A program made the position numbers and the translations under genes. Shown one piece after another: positions 8,421 through 17,494 of a DNA stretch of 64,000 nucleotides. A model generated the notes under the pieces. That model was not told where the DNA came from, did not search any database, and was given only the letters and a program-made list of their open reading frames with translations. Each line of letters begins with the position of its first letter. Within the stretch, counting starts at the first letter, position 1. The stretch comes from Syntrophus gentianae (GTDB lineage Bacteria; Desulfobacterota; Syntrophia; Syntrophales; Syntrophaceae): the NCBI RefSeq assembly GCF_900109885.1, contig NZ_FOBS01000017.1, positions 1 to 64,000 of the forward strand, given 5' to 3'.

Positions 8421-9104
8421 ATGGTGAAGACATTAAGGACGCTGGGAGTGCTGATCAGCCTGCTGTTTTTAACCTTTGTTTTTACGGCAGGTTGTGCAAA
8501 AAAACAGACGATCCAGGAGGGAACGGGGGTTGCCAAACCAGCAGGTGTAGAGGTTAAGGCTGCAACCGGGAAGCCGGGTCCTACGCCGGAAGAGTTGGCG
8601 GCACTGGAAAAGGAAAAGGCTCTGAAAGAACAGACCCTGAGGCAGCAGGCGGAGAAGGAGCGTCTGGCGAGAGAAGAGGCGGAAAAGGAACGGTTGGAAA
8701 AAGAGCGCCTTGAAAAGGAAAAGGCTGCGGCTGAAGCCGAAAAGGCCGCCCAGGCGAAAGGTGAAGGCCCGCTTGCGGATATCCATTTTGAGTTTGATCA
8801 ATTCAGCCTGACCTCCGAGGCCCGTGGTTTATTGCAGAAGCATGCAGCATGGCTCTCGACTCATTCCGGCAATAGTGTGTTGATTGAAGGCCACTGTGAC
8901 GATCGCGGGACAACGGAATACAATCTGGCCCTGGGTGAACGGCGCGCAGCGGAAACCCTGAAATTTCTCGCTGCACTGGGAATTAATCGATCCAGGATGA
9001 AGACGGTCAGCTACGGGGAAGAGATGCCCCTGGATCCTGCGGAAACGGAAGCCGCCTGGGCAAAAAACAGAAGAGTGCATTTTGTCGTTAATCCGAAAAA
9101 GTAA
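8421..9104 (+). CDS. pal: Peptidoglycan-associated lipoprotein Pal
   Basis: The 227-residue protein has a lipoprotein signal ending FTAGC (lipidated Cys at about residue 25), a long charged Glu/Lys/Ala helix (about residues 55-115) and a C-terminal OmpA-like peptidoglycan-binding domain with GHCDDRGTTEYN and NRRVHF. The charged helical insertion is longer than in E. coli Pal. It anchors the outer membrane to the cell wall and cycles with TolB. AGGAG precedes ATG 8421. cpoB follows 3 bases after the stop. Confidence 0.95.
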   Translation: MVKTLRTLGVLISLLFLTFVFTAGCAKKQTIQEGTGVAKPAGVEVKAATGKPGPTPEELAALEKEKALKEQTLRQQAEKERLAREEAEKERLEKERLEKEKAAAEAEKAAQAKGEGPLADIHFEFDQFSLTSEARGLLQKHAAWLSTHSGNSVLIEGHCDDRGTTEYNLALGERRAAETLKFLAALGINRSRMKTVSYGEEMPLDPAETEAAWAKNRRVHFVVNPKK

Positions 9105-9107
9105 CGT

Positions 9108-9956
9108 ATGGAGGGAAGTCTTTTGAAAACCTTGAAATTGCTTGCCGTCGTCACCGGCCTGATGATTTTTTCAGGCTGTGCCACATCGAGCGAATTAAAC
9201 CGGACTTCGGCCGAGCTGAATTCGAAGATTGGAGTCGTCAATGACAGGGTGACAGCCACCGATGCGAACATTTCGGCCTTGAAGAAGGAGGTCGATTCCA
9301 ATAAAGCCGTTTTAGAGGGATTGCGAAAGAGTCATGCCAATTCAGGCGCCGATCTGACCGAACTCCGGGAACAGGTGCAGCAGTTGCGGGGACAGGTTGA
9401 GTCTCTGCGCAAGGAAATCGGAGGGGGGGCCGGCCGGGGCGGCCATGATGAAACCAGGGAAAAACTGGATCAACTGGCCCAGAAGGTCAACTTCCTGGAA
9501 ACCTTTCTTGCGATTGGGGATAAAAACAGCCATGCCGCCAGCACAAATGGAACCAAGGCAAAAGAAACGGCAAAACCAAAAACGGCCAGGGACGACCAGT
9601 ATGCTGCTGCGTATGTTTCCTTCAAGGAGGGGAAATATGAAAAGGCAAGGAATGAATTCCAGAGTTTTCTGAAATCCTATCCCAAAACCAGTTATTCGGA
9701 CAACGCCCAGTTCTGGATTGGTGAAACCTACTATTTTGAAAAGAAGTATGAAAAGGCCATTCTGGAATATGATAAAGTGGTCAAGGGATATCCCAACGGG
9801 AATAAGGCGGCCAACGCCCTTTTCAAGCAGGGCTTATGCTTTACGATGCTGGGTGACAAAGCCAGCGCCCGGCTGATTTTTCAGCAGGTCATCAAGAACT
9901 ATCCCAACACGAGCCAGGCCAGGACGGCTCGCGCGAAACTTCTGGAAATAAAATAA
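9108..9956 (+). CDS. cpoB: CpoB/YbgF, Tol-Pal associated coordinator
   Basis: A 282-residue protein with a lipobox-like FSGC at about residues 21-24, an N-terminal coiled coil (about residues 30-135) and a C-terminal TPR domain of three repeats starting YAAAYVSFKEGKYEKA. This is the YbgF/CpoB architecture, except that the E. coli protein is a soluble periplasmic protein whereas here the signal looks like that of a lipoprotein. It coordinates Tol function with peptidoglycan synthesis in E. coli; the same role here is inferred from synteny. Confidence 0.92.
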   Translation: MEGSLLKTLKLLAVVTGLMIFSGCATSSELNRTSAELNSKIGVVNDRVTATDANISALKKEVDSNKAVLEGLRKSHANSGADLTELREQVQQLRGQVESLRKEIGGGAGRGGHDETREKLDQLAQKVNFLETFLAIGDKNSHAASTNGTKAKETAKPKTARDDQYAAAYVSFKEGKYEKARNEFQSFLKSYPKTSYSDNAQFWIGETYYFEKKYEKAILEYDKVVKGYPNGNKAANALFKQGLCFTMLGDKASARLIFQQVIKNYPNTSQARTARAKLLEIK

Positions 9957-9965
9957 AGAAAGGGA

Positions 9966-10832
9966 TTATTCTTCCTTCAGTTTAACAGGCTCCATGCCAT
10001 CGGGGATTTCAAGCAAAAAGGAAGCTTCCTGAATTTCAGCGAGGATCTGAAGGTCCGTATAGTTCAGGGTAAGGGTTACGGGATTCGAATCTCCGATGGT
10101 AACAGATATCTTTGCCGGAAGATTGGCTGCCTCCTTGAAGCTTCCGTGGTCTGTGAAGCGTGCCTTGTAGCGAAGCTCTCCATCCTGTCCCCAACGGGCT
10201 GCCTGGACAAGGGCATTTGATCCCTGCTCCAGCCAGAAAGCCTGAATTTTCTGTCCCAGCCGGTATACTTCCAGCCGATCGTATTTTCCTTCCTGAAACC
10301 CTTTCAAAATCACATCCTGATCCTGAATCCGGGGGACGGTTCCCCGGAGGATGGCCATCATGTCGGTAAGCTGAAAACGATAGGAGAGAAAAGGGAGAAA
10401 AGCAGCCAGCTCCGTTTGAGAGGGGGTTCCGCTATAATATTTGCCCTCTTGCGGCAGCAGGACTTTCAACGTCCCTTTTTCAAAGGTGAGATAAAAATCA
10501 GGGGGGCCGAAGAGCGGAAGCGACTCCAGGCGGAGACGGTCGGGATACTGTAACAGGATAGCGACTTTTAAAGGGTAGCGGCCGGATGGGGTGGAAATGT
10601 CGATTCTGGCCAGGGCCTTCAAGGCTGTGGGTTTTTCTTCCTCTGCCGTACGTTGCTGCCAGAGAATTTGCGGAGAAACAGAGCTCGCAGCCTCTGGCGC
10701 CGGCGCCACTTCCCGTGTTACGGCACAGCCTGCAAGAAGGAGATTGGCCAGGAGCACAGGAAGGAAAATCGTGAAACGGTATAATGAGCGCCCGAATCCA
10801 CACTTGCCCTTTTTTCCAATGGGATTATTCAT
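9966..10832 (-). CDS. LolA/LolB-fold outer-membrane lipoprotein (DUF4292-like)
   Basis: From the ATG at 10832 the protein has about 288 residues. It has a lipoprotein signal ending LLLAGC, followed by a beta-sheet-rich region (LRLESLPLFGPPDFYLTF and later LEVYRLGQKIQAFWLE) like the LolA/LolB/DUF4292 superfamily of lipid-handling proteins. The open frame runs on to 10907, but those codons lie inside the preceding TPR gene, so I prefer 10832. It lies directly downstream of the TPR lipoprotein on the same strand, and the two probably act together at the outer membrane. I leave the symbol empty because true LolB cannot be separated from DUF4292 by eye. Confidence 0.75.
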   Translation of the reverse strand: MNNPIGKKGKCGFGRSLYRFTIFLPVLLANLLLAGCAVTREVAPAPEAASSVSPQILWQQRTAEEEKPTALKALARIDISTPSGRYPLKVAILLQYPDRLRLESLPLFGPPDFYLTFEKGTLKVLLPQEGKYYSGTPSQTELAAFLPFLSYRFQLTDMMAILRGTVPRIQDQDVILKGFQEGKYDRLEVYRLGQKIQAFWLEQGSNALVQAARWGQDGELRYKARFTDHGSFKEAANLPAKISVTIGDSNPVTLTLNYTDLQILAEIQEASFLLEIPDGMEPVKLKEE

Positions 10833-10854
10833 TTGAAATTTTTGAGTCCGTCCC

Positions 10855-12552
10855 TCAATGCCCCAGTTGTTCCAACTTCTTTCGGAGGGGACTGTTTTCC
10901 GGAGCAAGCTTCAGCGCCCGCTCGTAGGCCTCGCGGGCTTCTTTGATCTGCCCGGCCGTTCTGTAGGCGTCACCGAGATGTTCGGCAATGGTGGGGTCAT
11001 CGGGGATCCGGGAATTGGCTTCCTTGAGATACCGGATCGCCTGATCCATCCGGTTCAATTTAAAATATACCCAGCCCATGCTGTCCAGGATATAGCCATT
11101 GTCCGGCTTCAAAGCCAGGGCCTTGCGGATCAGGCTTTCCGCTTCGGTAAGATGAATGCCCTTCTCGGCATAACTGTAGCCGATGAAATTGAGGGCTTCC
11201 GCATGGTCCGGGTTGATTTCGAGGACATGTCTCATATTTTTGATGCTTTCCTCGAAACGGTCCATTTTGCCGTAGAGTTCACCCAGTCCGTAATAGAGCT
11301 CCATATTCTGAGGGAACTCTTTAATGCCTTCGTTGAGAAGATTTTCCGCCTCGGCGTACTGCTGCTTATCCGAATAAAGGGCGGCCAGGTACGCGTAGAG
11401 ATTGGGTGCTTTCCCCCCTTTGGACAGGGCCTCCCGGATAACGGAAATGGCCTGGTCGATCCGTCCTTTTTCCTTGAGAAGCATCCCCATCCGAATGCGG
11501 GCATTTCCATACAGATCCGAATCAGGGGGGATCTTTTCATAGTTTTCCATTGCCTTCTGATTCTCATGAATCTCCTCATAGGCGGAGGCCAGGAAATACA
11601 GGATCTTTGCGTCAGAAGGGGCGAGTTTCAATCCTTTCTTGAATTCTTCGATTGCCGACTCGTGATTATGACGTTCGTAATAGATCAACCCGAGGGTGAA
11701 ATGGATGTCCTTATTGGAGTCATCGATGGTGAGGATTCCGCGAAAGGTATTTTCCGCTGCCTCATAATCGCCCTGTCGCAGATAAAATTCTCCCAGACGG
11801 ATTCGAATGTTGATGCGTGAGGGATAACGCTGAATGAAATCCTGATAGACAGTGGCGGCCTGCTTGAATTTCTTTTGTTTTTCATAAAATTGCGACAGAT
11901 CGATCAGGGCCGATTCCAGGGAAGGCTTCCGGGAGAGGGCCTCACGGAAATGCCGTTCCGCTTCATCATAGCGTTTCAACTCAACCAATACCTTGGCCAT
12001 GTAGTACGTTCCCAGGACGTTGTCGGGATCTTTTTCCAGGAGGATCGTGAACATCTTAAGGGCATCCTCGTAACGTCCGCTTTCCGCGTAAAGCGTTCCC
12101 ATATAGAGATAGGCCGTGGTATTCTCCGGATCGAGTTCAATAACCTTCTTGTAAGCCCGGAAGGCCTTTTTATAGTCCTTCTGAGTGATATAGAGGTTTC
12201 CCAGGATAAGGTAGACCTCCGTGTCTCCGGGGTCGTAGACAAGGGATTGTTTGCACAGGTCGATGGCTTTGCTGATGTTTCCCTTCTCGACATAAAGCGA
12301 GGCCAGTTCCTTCATGAGATAGGGGGAAAGAGGGTCTTCCTGGAACGCAGCTTCCAGTTCCGTGATGGCGTCGTCCAGTCTGCCGTCCATAGAGGCAAGA
12401 ACACCCAGGATGAAATGATATCCTGCGTTGTAGGATGAAGAGGATGAAACTCTATCGGAGCCCGCTCCGGATTCCAAGGGGGGCAGGGCGCAGCCTACTG
12501 CGGATAGACAGAAAGAGATAACAAGAAGTATCTTGACGAAAAGCTTATGCAT
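10855..12552 (-). CDS. TPR-repeat lipoprotein
   Basis: The 565-residue protein starts with a lipoprotein signal (SAVGC, lipidated Cys about residue 21) and is then almost entirely tetratricopeptide repeats, at least thirteen 34-residue units such as AYLYMGTLYAESGRYEDALK. TPR arrays are protein-binding scaffolds. Proteins of this layout in deltaproteobacteria sit beside envelope genes, as here. A GAAGGA ribosome site precedes ATG 12552. The DUF4292-like gene follows immediately, so co-transcription is likely. Confidence 0.85.
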   Translation of the reverse strand: MHKLFVKILLVISFCLSAVGCALPPLESGAGSDRVSSSSSYNAGYHFILGVLASMDGRLDDAITELEAAFQEDPLSPYLMKELASLYVEKGNISKAIDLCKQSLVYDPGDTEVYLILGNLYITQKDYKKAFRAYKKVIELDPENTTAYLYMGTLYAESGRYEDALKMFTILLEKDPDNVLGTYYMAKVLVELKRYDEAERHFREALSRKPSLESALIDLSQFYEKQKKFKQAATVYQDFIQRYPSRINIRIRLGEFYLRQGDYEAAENTFRGILTIDDSNKDIHFTLGLIYYERHNHESAIEEFKKGLKLAPSDAKILYFLASAYEEIHENQKAMENYEKIPPDSDLYGNARIRMGMLLKEKGRIDQAISVIREALSKGGKAPNLYAYLAALYSDKQQYAEAENLLNEGIKEFPQNMELYYGLGELYGKMDRFEESIKNMRHVLEINPDHAEALNFIGYSYAEKGIHLTEAESLIRKALALKPDNGYILDSMGWVYFKLNRMDQAIRYLKEANSRIPDDPTIAEHLGDAYRTAGQIKEAREAYERALKLAPENSPLRKKLEQLGH

Positions 12553-12624
12553 AAGTCCTTCGAATGAAACTCGACTTCAAGGGATGTTCAATGCGTTTCT
12601 AAGGCCGCCGCACGATTTGATTCT

Positions 12625-13617
12625 TCATTGTACCATACGGGATACCGGAACAATTTCGACCCCCCTGGATTTCCATTCCGGAATAACCCTGTTCAGGGCC
12701 GCAATGGTATTCGCATAGGGGTGACCAATGAGGATCAATCCACGATGGTCGCCCTTTGAAGAAGAAAGCACCTCAAGCAGGGTTTTGCAGGTGGCGTTGT
12801 AATCCTGACCATTGTCAATAAAAATCTTTCTGGAAGCAAAGGGTATTCCAATTTTTTTTGAGGCCAGGGCGGCTTTCGATTCCGATGTCGTGCGACTGTC
12901 GATAAAAAAAAGCCCCCTTGCTTTAAGCTCTTTCATCACAATGGCCATTTTTTCTTCATCCTCCGTAAAGAGGGAGCCCATATGGTTGTTGACGCCGGAA
13001 ATGTGCGGCACGGCTTCCAGGTCCCTGTCCAGGACCTGCCGAATTTCCTTTTCGTTCATAGCCGTGAAAAGCGCCCCCGGTCCGGGTTTTTCCTTCGGGT
13101 AGGCATGAGGTTCCATCGGCAGATGGAGGAGGATGTCCCTGCCCGCTTTGTGGAGCATTTCCGCCGCGGCAACAGAGCGAGGCGAAAAAGGCAGAATGGC
13201 GAAGCTGATGGGCGCTTCAATCTTTAACAGGTTTTTTACCGAAGAAAGATCAGCGCCGATATCATCAATGAGAATTGCCACCTGCAGACCGGAAAGGCGC
13301 TCCGGTGGAGCCGGTGTTCCTTTTTCCGGGGGAAGAACCGCCGTTTCCGGTTCACGGGTTTCATGAACAGGAGGTGGCGCTTCCCTGGGGATTCCTTCCC
13401 TGGGGTCTATCTGACGCTTTGCCCCGGGCTGTTTGGGAACAGACTTGGTGACCTCAGGCGGAAGTTTCTCCTCACCAGGACGATCCGAATAGAGTTCATA
13501 GAACATCGCGACGCCGGCAATAAGAAACAACAGGATCAACAGTCGTTTCAGATTTTTTAAGAATCCCGTTCTCTTTCTGCTTTTTCGCTGATGTTGTGTG
13601 GCGTTTTTCTTACGCAA
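12625..13617 (-). CDS. Divergent polysaccharide deacetylase (DUF610 / PF04748)
   Basis: A 330-residue protein with one N-terminal membrane anchor (LLILLFLIAGVAMFYELY), a Pro/Glu-rich linker to about residue 105, and a domain with VAILIDDIGADLSS, ISFAILPFSP, LHLPMEP and HMGSLFT. These are the hallmarks of the divergent polysaccharide deacetylase family, a NodB-like fold with an altered active site. In many proteobacteria this family is encoded next to the carboxy-terminal protease and envC-type genes, which matches the 25-base spacing from the protease gene here. It probably modifies cell-wall or surface polysaccharide; the exact substrate is unknown. Confidence 0.88.
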   Translation of the reverse strand: MRKKNATQHQRKSRKRTGFLKNLKRLLILLFLIAGVAMFYELYSDRPGEEKLPPEVTKSVPKQPGAKRQIDPREGIPREAPPPVHETREPETAVLPPEKGTPAPPERLSGLQVAILIDDIGADLSSVKNLLKIEAPISFAILPFSPRSVAAAEMLHKAGRDILLHLPMEPHAYPKEKPGPGALFTAMNEKEIRQVLDRDLEAVPHISGVNNHMGSLFTEDEEKMAIVMKELKARGLFFIDSRTTSESKAALASKKIGIPFASRKIFIDNGQDYNATCKTLLEVLSSSKGDHRGLILIGHPYANTIAALNRVIPEWKSRGVEIVPVSRMVQ

Positions 13618-13642
13618 ACTGCTTTCCTGACTTCATACCCGC

Positions 13643-14950
13643 TTACATTTTTCCAGAACCTTGAAAAACGCCCCAACTTTTAAGGATATCATGGGCCGCC
13701 TTTAACTGATTGTCCTGGGACGCATCATCGAAAACCCGCTTCACCTGGTCGGTTGGTTTCTTCTCTTCCTCCCCGATGGCCTTGATATGGCCTTTGAGGT
13801 CCCGTTCCCGGACGCTCTCAGCTTCTGTGCCGTTTTCACCGGCAGGTTTTATATATTTTACCGTGATATCCGGGGTAATCCCCTCGGCCTGGATAGAGCG
13901 CCCCTTGGGGGTATAGTATTTTGCCGTTGTCAACTTTAATGCCGCACCCTCTTCCAGGGGGATGACGGTTTGGACGGAACCCTTGCCAAAAGTCTGAGTG
14001 CCGAGAACGATCGCCCGCCCATTGTCCTGGAGTGCCCCCGATACAATCTCCGCGGCGCTGGCCGTTCCTTCATTGACCAGGATGACGATGGGACAGGTCA
14101 GCTCATTTCCGTCGTCTTTAGCCACGGACTTGCTTTCGACACTCTTGATGCGTCCCTTGGTAGAGACGATCGTTCCCGACTTTAAGAAAATATCGGAGAC
14201 TTCAACCGATTGGGCAAGCAGCCCACCGGGATTATTCCGCATATCCAGAATCAGGCCCTTCAAGGGTGAAGACGATTTTCCCGTCAATTCCGAAAGGGCC
14301 TTCTTTAAGTCATCCGCTGTTCTTTCCTGGAAGGAAGAAATGCGGACATAACCGAACTGATCATCGATTTTTCTTGCTTTGATGCTTTTAATCTGAATAA
14401 TGGCCCGTGCGATCGTGAAGTCCTTCGGCTTCGGGAGGTTTTCCCGCATGATGGTGATGGTCACTTTTGTATCCTTGGGGCCGCGAAGTTTGGTGACCGC
14501 TTCCATGATGGTAATGTCTTTTGTGGACTGGCCGTCGATCTTGATGATCTGGTCCCCTGCCTTGACGCCTGCGAGATAGGCCGGCGTGTCTTCAATGGGA
14601 GACACGACAGTCAGGACATCCTTCAGGATCGTAATCTCGATTCCGATTCCCCCGAAGGATCCCTTTGTTTCCACTTCGAGCTCCTTGTACATTTCTTCGG
14701 TCATAAAGGTGCTGTGAGGGTCAAGGGACTTCATCAATCCATTAATGGCGCCTTGAATAAGTTTTTTCGAATCGACGGATTCCACATAATTTCTATCCAC
14801 GATGTCAAGGACTTCACTGAAAACCTTGAGCTGCTTGTACGCACTGCGATCCAGGGCGTAAACCTGGCTGCCGGCGCCAAGATCGATGAGAATCAGCAAG
14901 GTGAAGAGACAAACGGCCCCCAGGATTCTTCTGCTAAAACAACTGTTCAT
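13643..14950 (-). CDS. ctp: S41-family carboxy-terminal processing protease
   Basis: The 435-residue protein has a signal peptide, a PDZ domain (about residues 95-170, with VVSPIEDTPAYLAGVKAGD) and the S41 tail-specific protease domain. The catalytic Ser is in NEGTASAAEIV and the Lys in TFGKGSVQT, the expected Ser-Lys dyad. Such periplasmic proteases trim penicillin-binding proteins or cell-wall hydrolases. It heads the operon with the deacetylase, and the ribosome site GGAGG lies just before ATG 14950. Confidence 0.95.
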   Translation of the reverse strand: MNSCFSRRILGAVCLFTLLILIDLGAGSQVYALDRSAYKQLKVFSEVLDIVDRNYVESVDSKKLIQGAINGLMKSLDPHSTFMTEEMYKELEVETKGSFGGIGIEITILKDVLTVVSPIEDTPAYLAGVKAGDQIIKIDGQSTKDITIMEAVTKLRGPKDTKVTITIMRENLPKPKDFTIARAIIQIKSIKARKIDDQFGYVRISSFQERTADDLKKALSELTGKSSSPLKGLILDMRNNPGGLLAQSVEVSDIFLKSGTIVSTKGRIKSVESKSVAKDDGNELTCPIVILVNEGTASAAEIVSGALQDNGRAIVLGTQTFGKGSVQTVIPLEEGAALKLTTAKYYTPKGRSIQAEGITPDITVKYIKPAGENGTEAESVRERDLKGHIKAIGEEEKKPTDQVKRVFDDASQDNQLKAAHDILKSWGVFQGSGKM

Positions 14951-15266
14951 TCAAACCTCCATCGTTGGAATTCAAGCTTCTCCCTGCCGATATTTCGATG
15001 ATCCGTAACGGTTTTTTTCAAGGAAAACGCGCACCCTTGCTAAAAAAAACGTCCTGGGAAAAAACAGGACTTTTGATAAAAAAGCGCAATTTTTTAGATG
15101 TTACGGCTCAAAATAACATTTTTTTTAATGAAATTTCCATTACTTTTTCGTTTTAAAAGGGTTGTATTCTCGAACAGCACCTGCTTTTCAGGCATACTTT
15201 CCGTGAATAAATAAAAAAGGAAATATCCTGTTGCCTGTTGCCGCAGGGTTATAATAAAGAATAAAG
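14951..15266. other. Divergent intergenic region
   Basis: This 316-base AT-rich gap separates the ctp operon (minus) from the SAM hydrolase gene (plus) and should hold promoters for both. A short hairpin GTCCTG/CAGGAC lies at about 15050-15073, followed by TTTTG. No gene is visible. Confidence 0.5.
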
Positions 15267-16130
15267 ATGCTTACAAAAGGGAACTCAGAGAAGAGAAAGA
15301 TAAGACATTCTGATAGGATCATTACCCTCCTGACGGACTTTGGTCTCCGGGATGCCTATGTGGGAATTCTGAAAGGGGTGATGATCGGCATTTCCCCTGC
15401 CGTGAAGATTGTCGATCTGACGCATGAGATTCCGCCTCAGGACGTCCGGGCTGCGAGTTTCTGCCTGTCAACGGCTTATCCCTACTTTCCCAGGGGGACC
15501 ATCCATGTGGCTGTTGTCGATCCGGGCGTGGGCACTTCCCGGCGGGCCGTTGCCCTTTTGTTGGAAGAGGCGGTGCTGGTCGGGCCGGATAACGGCATTT
15601 TCACCGGGGTTCTTGCGACGAAGAAGGTTAAGAAGGCGGTGGCTCTGACCTGCAGGGAATTCTGGCTGTCGGAAAATCCGGGATTTACCTTTCATGGCAG
15701 GGATATCTTTGCCCCTGTGGCGGCCCATCTGGCGTCCGGGATTCCCCTTGCCGAACTTGGCACACCCATTGATCCGGCCACGCTGGTTCGGTTGAATCTT
15801 TCCGGCTGGACGGAAACCACTGAGGGATTTTGGGGCCGTGTCCAGTACATCGACTCTTTCGGCAATCTGGTGACCAATATTCCCGGGCATCTCGTCGAGG
15901 GGAAACCATGGAACATTCAGGCTGGGGATCGGAACATTCCCGGGAGGAGGGCTTACGGGGATGTTTCCTCTGGCGATCTGCTGGCCCTTGTGGGGAGCCA
16001 CGGGTTTGTGGAGATAGCGGCGAATGGCGGAAACGCCCGGCTTCTGCTGGCGATGAATATGGAAGATCCCCTGCAGATTGTGGTCATCGAACCGGAGCAA
16101 CCGACGGATGGAAAGGAATTTGACAGATAA
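15267..16130 (+). CDS. S-adenosylmethionine hydroxide adenosyltransferase (DUF62)
   Basis: The 287-residue protein carries the signature of the DUF62/chlorinase-fluorinase superfamily: ITLLTDFGLRDAYVGILKG near residue 25, VDLTHEIPP and HVAVVDPGVG in the N-terminal domain and a C-terminal barrel containing YIDSFGNLVTNI. Members lacking the halide loop use water and split SAM to adenosine and methionine. The first 15 residues before ITLLTDFG are not conserved in the family and the true start may be slightly downstream. It is 3 bases from rmuC, so the two are probably co-transcribed. Confidence 0.92.
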   Translation: MLTKGNSEKRKIRHSDRIITLLTDFGLRDAYVGILKGVMIGISPAVKIVDLTHEIPPQDVRAASFCLSTAYPYFPRGTIHVAVVDPGVGTSRRAVALLLEEAVLVGPDNGIFTGVLATKKVKKAVALTCREFWLSENPGFTFHGRDIFAPVAAHLASGIPLAELGTPIDPATLVRLNLSGWTETTEGFWGRVQYIDSFGNLVTNIPGHLVEGKPWNIQAGDRNIPGRRAYGDVSSGDLLALVGSHGFVEIAANGGNARLLLAMNMEDPLQIVVIEPEQPTDGKEFDR

Positions 16131-16133
16131 GCC

Positions 16134-17423
16134 ATGATGAGCCCAATCGTTTTGCTGATCCTTATTGTTTTGGCGGCAACTGCCGTCATCCTTCTGCTGG
16201 TCCTTGTTTTCCGCAAGGTTCCCGTCGACCCGAACTTTCTGGCCGAGATTCTGGGATTTATCGAGCGGTCGAATGAGCGGGTGGAAAGGACGGTGAGGGA
16301 TGAAATTTCCCGGAACCGGGAAGAATCGGCAAATGCCCTGCGTCAGTCACGGGAAGAACTTGCCGGAACCCTCAAAGGCGTCGGGGATACCCTCCACCAG
16401 CAAGTTATGACCCTGACCCGGATCAATGAACAGAAGCTGGAAACTCTGCGGCTATCCGTAGAGGAAAAACTGCAGGCCATTCAGGTCGATAATGCCGGGC
16501 AACTCGATAGAATGCGGGCGACGGTGGAGGAGAAGCTTCAGGGGACTCTGGAGACGCGTCTTGGCGAGTCCTTCCGGCAAGTAAGCGAGCGGCTGGAGCA
16601 GGTTTATCGCGGGCTGGGCGAGATGCAGGCCCTTGCCTCCGGTGTGGGGGATCTCAAAAAAGTCCTGACCAACGTCAAAACGCGGGGCGTCTGGGGCGAG
16701 GTGCAGTTGGGGGCGATGCTGGAGCAGGTTCTCCCTCCCGATCTGTATGCGGAGAACCTGGCGACGAAGGATAGCGGGGAACGCGTCGAATTTGCCGTCA
16801 AGCTTCCCGGCCGGGACAGAGGGCCCGATGAGGTGGTCTGGCTTCCCATCGATGCAAAATTTCCCATGGAGGATTATCTGCGCCTCCTTGATGTCCAGGA
16901 AAAGGCGGAGACGGAAGGTACGGAAGTCGCTGCGAGACAGCTGGAAAGCCGCATTCGGCAGTGTGCCCGGGACATCTGTGAGAAGTATATCAACCCCCCG
17001 AAGACGACGGATTTTGCCGTTCTGTTTCTGCCTACGGAAGGCCTTTTTGCCGAAGTGGTTCGCCGCAGCGGCCTGGTCGAGTACGTTCAGCGGGAATTCA
17101 AGGTTGTTATTGCCGGCCCCTCGACGCTCTGGTCGCTTCTCAACAGCCTTCAGATGGGGTTTCGAACCCTGGCCATCGAGAAACGGTCCAGCGAAGTGTG
17201 GTCTCTCCTTGCCGCCGTGAAAACGGAATGGACAAAGTACGGTGAGGTCCTGGGCAAGGTTCAGAAGAAGCTTTCCGAGGCATCGGAAACGTTGGATAAG
17301 GCTCAGACCCGAAGGCGGGCGATCGGAAGAAAGCTGAAGGATGTGCAGGAACTGCCCGATCGTCAGGCGGAGGCTGTGCTGGGGGTTGAAGAGAGCCTCG
17401 GAGAAAAAAACATTCCCGAGTAA
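16134..17423 (+). CDS. rmuC: DNA recombination protein RmuC
   Basis: A 429-residue protein with an N-terminal membrane helix, a coiled coil of about 150 residues and the RmuC nuclease-like domain, with GVWGEVQLGAMLEQVLPP, LPIDAKFPMEDY, FLPTEGLFAEV and IAGPSTLWSLLNSLQMGF. RmuC limits inversions and suppresses illegitimate recombination. Its core resembles the PD-(D/E)XK fold. The gene ends 4 bases before a strong bidirectional terminator. Confidence 0.95.
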   Translation: MMSPIVLLILIVLAATAVILLLVLVFRKVPVDPNFLAEILGFIERSNERVERTVRDEISRNREESANALRQSREELAGTLKGVGDTLHQQVMTLTRINEQKLETLRLSVEEKLQAIQVDNAGQLDRMRATVEEKLQGTLETRLGESFRQVSERLEQVYRGLGEMQALASGVGDLKKVLTNVKTRGVWGEVQLGAMLEQVLPPDLYAENLATKDSGERVEFAVKLPGRDRGPDEVVWLPIDAKFPMEDYLRLLDVQEKAETEGTEVAARQLESRIRQCARDICEKYINPPKTTDFAVLFLPTEGLFAEVVRRSGLVEYVQREFKVVIAGPSTLWSLLNSLQMGFRTLAIEKRSSEVWSLLAAVKTEWTKYGEVLGKVQKKLSEASETLDKAQTRRRAIGRKLKDVQELPDRQAEAVLGVEESLGEKNIPE

Positions 17424-17426
17424 CAG

Positions 17427-17460
17427 AAAGGCCCCTCAATGCAAGCATTGAGGGGCCTTT
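17427..17460. terminator. Strong bidirectional intrinsic terminator
   Basis: A perfect 16-bp stem (17427-17442 with 17445-17460), two-base loop, GC-rich centre with A-tract on one side and T-tract on the other. It separates convergent rmuC and the OmpA-type lipoprotein gene and can stop both. Confidence 0.92.
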
Positions 17461-17494
17461 GGGGGTTCTTAAGGTTCAACGAAGAGGCAAAGGA

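Noticed and set aside
10858-11820. 320-codon plus-strand frame opposite the TPR lipoprotein
   Set aside because: Antisense shadow of repeated TPR codons, lacking a start signal.
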